Assembly: GCA_013349725.1 (NCBI GenBank)
Contig: DUZB01000061.1
Span: 1-13,419, forward strand
Length of the DNA stretch: 13,419 bases
Reading direction: 5' to 3'
Source: Deltaproteobacteria bacterium
GTDB lineage: Bacteria; Desulfobacterota; DSM-4660; Desulfatiglandales; Desulfatiglandaceae
In this document: positions 10,101-13,419 of the stretch, in pieces
Position numbering within the stretch: position 1 is the first letter of the stretch
How the letters are laid out: every line of letters begins with the position of its first letter
Notes under the pieces: model-generated
What the model saw: only the letters and a program-made list of their open reading frames with translations
Told to the model about the DNA's origin: nothing
Database searches by the model: none
Position numbers and translations under genes: made by a program

Positions 10101-10522
10101 CCGGCGGTTTCACCCATTTCAAGCAAGAAGGCTTCCGTTTCTCTGACGTCATAGCAGACGTGGTGCTCAAGGGAAGTGTCCTTCAGGTTAAAAAAGGGAC
10201 GATTTTTGGGGATTCCATGGATATTGCTTTCGAGGGAGAACATGATATTCTTACTGGAAAACTGGATCTGACGCTGCTCATCGCTCCTTTTACCACGGCC
10301 AACTGGATCGTTCGGCATATTCCCGTTGTAAATTATCTCATGGGAGGCGCCATTGGAACCATTCCCGTGAAGGTGACCGGAAAGATAGATGACCCCAAGG
10401 TTACGGCCCTTCCTCTTTCCGCTGTGGGGTCGGGTTTGCTTGGGGTTCTGGAAAGAACGATTACCGCGCCTTTGGCGGCTGTGGAAAGCATCGATTCTGA
10501 GTTAAAGAAAAAGCAGCAGTGA
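7115..10522 (+). CDS. AsmA/YhdP-like periplasmic lipid-transport bridge protein
   Basis: Large inner-membrane-anchored periplasmic protein of 1135 residues, in the size range of YhdP and TamB (about 1260) rather than AsmA itself (about 620). GTG 7115 is preferred: AAGGGA (7103-7108) lies 6 nt upstream and the product begins MKKKTLLILS, directly leading into one transmembrane segment (about 4-27). The in-frame TTG at 7079 has no comparable signal. The rest is a long beta-rich chain with repeated G-x-hydrophobic strands, as expected for a hydrophobic-groove bridge. The C-terminal region (about 950-1110) has the AsmA_2/YhdP pattern: WTNIFEFLSFSNLL, EGFRFSDVIADVVLKGS, IPVVNYLMGGAIGTIPVKV and TGKIDDPKV. 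Known: in E. coli YhdP, TamB and YdbH redundantly support phospholipid movement to the outer membrane. It follows the MCE gene by 151 bp on the same strand; joint work with that system is inferred. No other lipoprotein (PqiC-type) gene is visible. Confidence 0.88.
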   Translation: MKKKTLLILSICGAIVVSILVAFFFIAPKVISSDFVRNKINGYVSTETGGRLEYRKIGLSFFPRFGLTVYEASFQSPPQSFVNLHSVTITPHFWPLLLGDVRIADLTLDAPRIKISIPAKLQRKDLQPEWNYKDLLTNLGPLLAPFAEEDLKVIVQDGSVVLDHGDLSFFRFEGIQLRVKADGLNGLKAQIELAVPHVVLNHQKKSARIEGVRLKGGATLRDGKVELSLKELSLESPRLTVTGNVSGDPERKRTSVSLEGKEIDLASIRKPALAMAGDISGVADFFAWLKEGEISLVKVNSESDSIKDAFALKNMVIEGRIEKGHLSLSGLGMELDDLKGDVNISGGILGGSDLNAVIGGNFARNGRIRLDLLNDGGPFQLDAEVTADLAHLFPVLEGIIGKSPVSREFARLEKIEGSAEGRIVLNGTTRSFKTNVNVSRFNLRAVYPPVPYPILVQSGQFHYDDSNVTVKNLTGTLGKSSFSGFHAGLKWEPELHLSILSGSLGVVLDEIFPWVVSASALKEDLRDIKEATGRLDLVGVKFEGPFYKPESWKFQGEGALKAVRVVTPILPEPLLVSQGKLKVDSSTLLLQNTDMVVSDCRLLSDVAIQGYRNGVQSILADFTGTVGPKMTAWISKQADLPEKFRIKAPLRFSNSRINWKKGGQISVDAEVTSPEGVKVSLSLSKTKKAFDLHKLVISDGASKGSFQLMKKGGTVEVGFSGALNKETFDKLLLQNSLLTGTIEGNFKVHIPLKEVRESNLFGKLHGRDLDLTLLNVPLKIDEISLKTEEKTIDVETMRFLWEERQGTCKGRIIFSEKDIIADLDLSLDELNWKNILKFLADHEAKKPPHSEKDGALPIQGVFRIVVGKFIYENLAWEPVHAEIKLAGDSAELEFSETRVCGIQMPGKMKITPDRLWIDLKLLAENLPINPTSRCLTKEEIEGTFSLKGSIGGNGKPGELLEGMSGGLKFHAKDGKINRSSMWTNIFEFLSFSNLLTGGFTHFKQEGFRFSDVIADVVLKGSVLQVKKGTIFGDSMDIAFEGEHDILTGKLDLTLLIAPFTTANWIVRHIPVVNYLMGGAIGTIPVKVTGKIDDPKVTALPLSAVGSGLLGVLERTITAPLAAVESIDSELKKKQQ

Positions 10523-10618
10523 TATTGCCTGAATGTATCTTGTTCAGAAACTTTGGCAGGAATGGGTCTCTGAATCTGAAAACCACTACCAGGAAATTTA
10601 AATAGGATGCCTCAAAAA

Positions 10619-10634
10619 CCTTTGCGCCTTTGCG
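10619..10634. repeat. Tandem CCTTTGCG pair in the gap before the acyl-CoA synthetase gene
   Basis: Two perfect head-to-tail copies of CCTTTGCG (10619-10626, 10627-10634) precede TGAGACC, in the 158-bp gap 10523-10680. The gap also holds a small inverted repeat, CTGAA (10529-10533) with TTCAG (10543-10547). A longer reading frame for the next gene would begin at TTG 10630 inside this repeat, which argues against that start. No promoter or terminator is convincing here. Confidence 0.5.
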
Positions 10635-10680
10635 TGAGACCTTTTCTCCGGTTTATCCGGGTCAGGAGTTGTCATTTCGA

Positions 10681-12078
10681 ATGAAACCATTTTTTCAAAA
10701 TCTTGAGGCCATGTTTAACCCGGAGTCCGTGGCGGTGGTCGGCGCCTCCGACAATCCTGGCAAACTCGGTTTTCACGTCATGAAAAGCCTGGTCCGTGGA
10801 GGGTTTTCAAAGAAGATAGTTCCCGTAAATCCGAAGGCCTTTGAAATCATGGGGATGAAAACATCCCCTTCCGTCTCCGATTATTCCGGGCCCATTGATC
10901 TGGCCATTGTGGTCGTGCCCGCGAAAGGGGTTCCCGGGGTATTTCGGGAATGCGCTGAAAAAAGAGTGAAAGGCATCGTCCTGATCACTGCCGGTTTCAG
11001 GGAAATTGAGGATGCCTCCGGTGCAGCCCTTCATGATGAGATAGAGAGGATTGCCAAGGTTGCCGGAATCCCTGTTATCGGTCCCAATACCTTTGGTATG
11101 ATCAACTTTCACGCAGATCTTAATGCCTCCTTTACCCCGGAATTCTCGCTTCTTAAAAAGGGTGGCATCTGCCTCGTGAGCCAGAGCGGAGGGATATCGC
11201 ATCTTCTCGGTTTCATGGCCATGCGGATGGATATGGGCTTCAGCAAAATTATCGGACTGGGCAACCGGCTGAATGTGGATTTCCCCCAGATTCTTGAATA
11301 TCTGATGGATGATGTGGAAACGGAAGTGATTGTTCTGTATGTGGAAGGTATTGATGATCCGGCGGCTCTGCTGGGACCTGCCAGAAAATTGATCGGCAGG
11401 AAACCGATCATTGCCTATAAGACAGGAAAAGGGACCATCGGCAACCAGGCATGCCTTTCCCATACGGGCTCCATGGCGGGGAGGCACGAAATCTATACCG
11501 GCGCCCTGAATCAGGCGGGAGTCTTGACCGTGGATGACACGCAGGCCCTTCTGGATACCGCCAGGGCCTTGGGTTCCTGTCCGGTTCCGCAGGTACGGGG
11601 GGTAGCCGTCCTGTCCGGTCAGGCCGGGCCGGCCATGGCTGCCTGCGACCTTTGTGAAGACCAGGGGTTGGAGATCGTCCGTTTTACGGAGAAGACCCAG
11701 GAAGAAATAAACAGGCTCCTTCCTCCCCTGGCCCTGAGAACCAATCCCGTGGACATGGGGCCGGCGTGGTATGATTCCTCGGCCATTGAAGGAATTGTGG
11801 AGGCCGTTCTGGAGGATAAAAATGTCGGGGGCGTCCTTTTTCTCATGATGTTTGCGTCTGCCAACAGGGATGCGCTGAACGGGATAAGCGGCCTGCTCAA
11901 AAAGTGGAAACAGAAAAAACCGGTGGTCAGTTGTATTCTTTCCCCTCCCGGGATCTGGGATGAACAGATAAGAGACCTGGAGGAAGCCGGGGCGCTCATG
12001 AATTATCCCACCCCCGAAAGGGCGGCACAGGCCATGGCAAACCTTTGGAAATACGGGAAGAGGAGGGTAGAGGGATAA
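10681..12078 (+). CDS. NDP-forming acyl-CoA synthetase, alpha subunit (CoA-binding)
   Basis: Likely interconverts an acyl-CoA, ADP and phosphate with the free acid, CoA and ATP, giving substrate-level phosphorylation in anaerobes. The 465-residue length matches stand-alone archaeal alpha subunits (about 460). A CoA-binding Rossmann domain starts at about residue 15 (VAVVGASDNPGKLG), followed by succinyl-CoA-synthetase-like ligase domains with IGPNTFGMIN, LVSQSGGISHLLGF and LYVEGIDDP. The phosphorylatable His is H261 in LSHTGSMAG. ATG 10681 is chosen because family members begin just before FNPESVAVVGAS; AGGAG (10664-10668) is 12 nt upstream, rather far. The alternative TTG 10630 would add 17 residues encoded partly by repeat DNA. 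Odd: the ATP-grasp beta subunit is neither fused nor adjacent. Substrate (acetyl, aryl-acetyl, branched or other) cannot be told. Confidence 0.88.
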   Translation: MKPFFQNLEAMFNPESVAVVGASDNPGKLGFHVMKSLVRGGFSKKIVPVNPKAFEIMGMKTSPSVSDYSGPIDLAIVVVPAKGVPGVFRECAEKRVKGIVLITAGFREIEDASGAALHDEIERIAKVAGIPVIGPNTFGMINFHADLNASFTPEFSLLKKGGICLVSQSGGISHLLGFMAMRMDMGFSKIIGLGNRLNVDFPQILEYLMDDVETEVIVLYVEGIDDPAALLGPARKLIGRKPIIAYKTGKGTIGNQACLSHTGSMAGRHEIYTGALNQAGVLTVDDTQALLDTARALGSCPVPQVRGVAVLSGQAGPAMAACDLCEDQGLEIVRFTEKTQEEINRLLPPLALRTNPVDMGPAWYDSSAIEGIVEAVLEDKNVGGVLFLMMFASANRDALNGISGLLKKWKQKKPVVSCILSPPGIWDEQIRDLEEAGALMNYPTPERAAQAMANLWKYGKRRVEG

Positions 12079-12080
12079 AT

Positions 12081-13007
12081 ATGGAGTTGACATTTCTGGG
12101 AACAGGGGGGGCCTGGGGGCTTCCGGAACTGGCCTGTGATTGTATGACCTGCAAAACGATGCGGGCAAAGCAGGAAAAAAGGACGAGAACGTCGCTTCTT
12201 TTGAAGAGCAAAAATACCCTGCTGATCGACTGCGGTCCGGACGCAAGAGAACAGCTCACCAGACATGGGGTATCCCATATAGATGCGGTGTTCATCAGTC
12301 ATGAACATAATGACCACTACATCGGTCTTGACGAGCTTTTTGCTTACCTGAGGAACCGTCCTGACGGGGCATTTGAATCGATCCCTGTTTTTCTAACGGA
12401 CCCCACCTGCCGCGTTGTTCGCCAGCGATTCGCCTATCTTGAGGATATGAAAGTCATCAAGAACGAGATCGTCCAACCTGGAGTCTGGTTCAGAATAAAG
12501 GAATTTGAGGGGTTCCCTTTTCATACGGATCACGGGTCGTTTGCCAAAGGTTCTGTGGGATTTCTTGTGAAAGTCACCGAAAATACGGGGCGAACGACAA
12601 GTCTTGTGTACACTTCGGACTTTAAAGATATCCCGGAAATGCCGGAAGAATTAGTGGCGCCGGACTATCTTGTTATTCAATCCTTCTGGCTGAACGAACC
12701 GATGCAGAACCGGCCGAGCCATATGAGTTTTCAAAAGGCCCTCTCTTTTATAGGGGCCATCAGACCCCGGAAAGGCGTCTATCTGGTTCACATGGGGGAC
12801 GCGGACATGATCCCTGGGGATCCAGCCAACCACTATAAAAAGAAGTATGAACCTGCAGATCCTTTGAAATCCCCATTAAACGGGGAACCCTATCCTATCC
12901 CGATGAACCAGGAACAATGGCAGGAAACCGTTAACCGGATTGTCTCCGATTACAACCTTCCCTATGACGTGACCGTTGCCTGCGATGGCCTCACGGTTTC
13001 CATTTGA
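12081..13007 (+). CDS. Metallo-beta-lactamase-fold hydrolase, PhnP-like
   Basis: A 308-residue probable di-metal phosphodiesterase or hydrolase. It opens ELTFLGTGGAWGLPELACDC, typical of PhnP/PqqB-like proteins, with a C19-x-C21-x-x-C24 cluster like the structural zinc ligands of E. coli PhnP. The metal motif is HEHNDH (H74, H76, D78, H79). Further likely ligands are H151 (HTDHGS), D180 (YTSDF) and H237 (LVHMGD). The position three after H237 is D240, whereas from memory PhnP uses a His there for the structural zinc. Start 12081 is chosen over ATG 12045: GAGGG (12070-12074) lies 6 nt upstream and family similarity begins at this Met. It follows the acyl-CoA synthetase stop by 2 bp, so they are probably cotranscribed. 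No phn genes are near, so a C-P lyase role is not supported; substrate unknown. Confidence 0.9.
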   Translation: MELTFLGTGGAWGLPELACDCMTCKTMRAKQEKRTRTSLLLKSKNTLLIDCGPDAREQLTRHGVSHIDAVFISHEHNDHYIGLDELFAYLRNRPDGAFESIPVFLTDPTCRVVRQRFAYLEDMKVIKNEIVQPGVWFRIKEFEGFPFHTDHGSFAKGSVGFLVKVTENTGRTTSLVYTSDFKDIPEMPEELVAPDYLVIQSFWLNEPMQNRPSHMSFQKALSFIGAIRPRKGVYLVHMGDADMIPGDPANHYKKKYEPADPLKSPLNGEPYPIPMNQEQWQETVNRIVSDYNLPYDVTVACDGLTVSI

Positions 13008-13045
13008 TGAGCGCCCCGAGGCGTCTATTCGCGATTGATGTGGAA

Positions 13046-13174
13046 TTATTCTTTCTTACTGTCACAGCTGCCGCATGTTAATATTTCAAGAACGTCCCCG
13101 CCCTTTTCTTGAGAGAAAAAAGTAAAATCAACCACCGTGCCCCGATATCCCTGGAATATCGTGGGGCGCCTCAT
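13046..13174 (-). CDS. Possible small protein or gene remnant with C-terminal CGSC motif
   Basis: A 42-codon frame starting at ATG 13174 and ending TAA 13046-13048. The product includes RRPTIFQGYRGTVVDF and ends EILTCGSCDSKKE. The frame stays open upstream to a stop at 13229-13231 and would add a hydrophobic stretch (FFIIYILATTPVGNIF), but there is no ATG there and no Shine-Dalgarno before either ATG 13174 or GTG 13189. It could be a small membrane or metal-binding protein, or the decayed 3' end of a longer gene. I do not recognise the family. Confidence 0.25.
   Translation of the reverse strand: MRRPTIFQGYRGTVVDFTFFSQEKGGDVLEILTCGSCDSKKE
13137..13169. other. Long stem-loop (about 12 bp with one bulge)
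   Basis: G37-T38 of this stretch and GCCCC (13139-13143) pair with GGGGC (13163-13167) then G-C; GATAT (13144-13148) pairs with ATATC (13156-13160); GT at 13161-13162 bulges and the loop is 7 nt. No adjacent T-run on the plus strand, so it is not a standard terminator for the MBL gene. It lies inside the possible small minus-strand ORF. Confidence 0.45.
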
Positions 13175-13320
13175 GAAGATATTGCCCACAGGCGTGGTTG
13201 CAAGAATGTAGATAATAAAAAAAACATCCTAATTCTAATAATATAGCCGATGCGTTGTTGGTTATGAAAAGTGACGTATCTGGATATATGTCAACGTTTT
13301 TTTGGTGGTAATATATAGCA

Positions 13321-13359
13321 GTTATGTTGTGAGTTTGTTATGTTACGTCCAGTTATGTT
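13321..13359. repeat. Three GTTATGTT direct repeats spaced about 16 bp
   Basis: GTTATGTT occurs at 13321-13328, 13337-13344 and 13352-13359; the first and third are preceded by the same CA. Start-to-start spacing is 16 and 15 bp, about one and a half helical turns. The arrangement resembles a small iteron or repressor-site array, but it sits in AT-rich DNA where short matches arise easily. Confidence 0.4.
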
Positions 13360-13396
13360 TCCTGTTTTCTTGAAATAAGGAAACTTTGAAAAAGTT
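13357..13396. repeat. Two inverted repeats at the right window edge
   Basis: GTTTCCT (13357-13363) pairs perfectly with AGGAAAC (13378-13384) across 14 nt. Overlapping its end, AACTT (13382-13386) pairs with AAGTT (13392-13396) across TGAAA and is followed by CTTTTACTTT. Either could be a weak terminator for something upstream or an operator for a gene beyond the window. Confidence 0.4.
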
Positions 13397-13419
13397 CTTT
13401 TACTTTACATATTATTCTT

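Larger units (their letters stand above)
13008..13419. other. Gene-poor tail, AT-rich from about 13201
   Basis: No standard gene is visible on either strand in these 412 bp. The last 219 bases contain only 63 G+C (29%), far below the coding DNA to the left. The first part holds a short GC hairpin (13011-13024, no T-run), a possible small minus-strand ORF (13046-13174) and a long stem-loop (13137-13169). The AT-rich part holds three GTTATGTT copies and two inverted repeats near the window edge. The change in composition may mark foreign or mobile DNA beginning at the right end. Confidence 0.6.

Noticed and set aside
10807..12246. 479-codon minus-strand frame opposite the acyl-CoA synthetase gene
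   Set aside because: Its product is rich in His, Pro, Gly and Arg without domains. It arises because the sense gene avoids the codons that would create antisense stops; the sense gene has clear motifs.
13011..13024. Terminator hairpin after the MBL gene
   Set aside because: Only a 5-bp GCGCC/GGCGT stem with a 4-nt loop and no T-run afterwards.
13319..13384. CRISPR array
   Set aside because: The repeats are only 8-10 bp with 7-8 bp between them, far too short, and no cas genes are present.

Overview
The window looks like chromosomal DNA of a Gram-negative anaerobe, most likely a Desulfobacterota (former Deltaproteobacteria) member. This is an inference from the style of the GlnB/GlnD pair, split PqiA genes followed by an MCE protein, an AsmA/YhdP-like giant protein, an ADP-forming acyl-CoA synthetase subunit, and a group II intron. 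No database search was possible.

Layout. (1) 1-97: the 3' end of a group II intron, with a domain V hairpin carrying the AGC triad and a domain VI stem ending in CTCTAC; its body lies outside the window. (2) 137-3117: glnB and glnD, a nitrogen-signalling pair overlapping by one base (TAATG), with the glnD Shine-Dalgarno inside the end of glnB. (3) 3130-3945, minus strand: a HAD-superfamily hydrolase convergent with glnD. (4) 3997-10522: an envelope lipid-transport cluster of two PqiA-type membrane proteins (each half of an E. coli PqiA/LetA), an inner-membrane-anchored protein with four MCE domains arranged as A-B-A-B, and a 1135-residue AsmA/YhdP-like protein. The first three overlap one another; the fourth follows a 151-bp repeat-rich spacer. 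(5) 10681-13007: an alpha subunit of an NDP-forming acyl-CoA synthetase, then, 2 bp later, a PhnP-like metallo-beta-lactamase-fold hydrolase. (6) 13008-13419: non-coding or degraded DNA that becomes very AT-rich (63 G+C in the last 219 bases), with direct and inverted repeats and a possible small minus-strand ORF with a CGSC motif.

How the genes may work together. GlnD should uridylylate GlnB at Tyr51 and remove the group in response to glutamine sensed by its ACT domains. The PqiA-PqiA-MCE-AsmA block has the parts of a lipid conduit from inner to outer membrane: integral membrane partners, an MCE tube, and a long AsmA-type bridge. The pairing of an MCE system with an AsmA-type bridge in one gene run is the most interesting functional hint. 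The acyl-CoA synthetase alpha subunit has no beta (ATP-grasp) partner in the window.

Several starts were moved inward from the longest open frame because a Shine-Dalgarno, a stop/start overlap or family alignment favours the inner codon: glnB 137, MCE gene 5263, AsmA gene 7115 (GTG), acyl-CoA synthetase 10681 and MBL gene 12081. No convincing intrinsic terminator was found anywhere.
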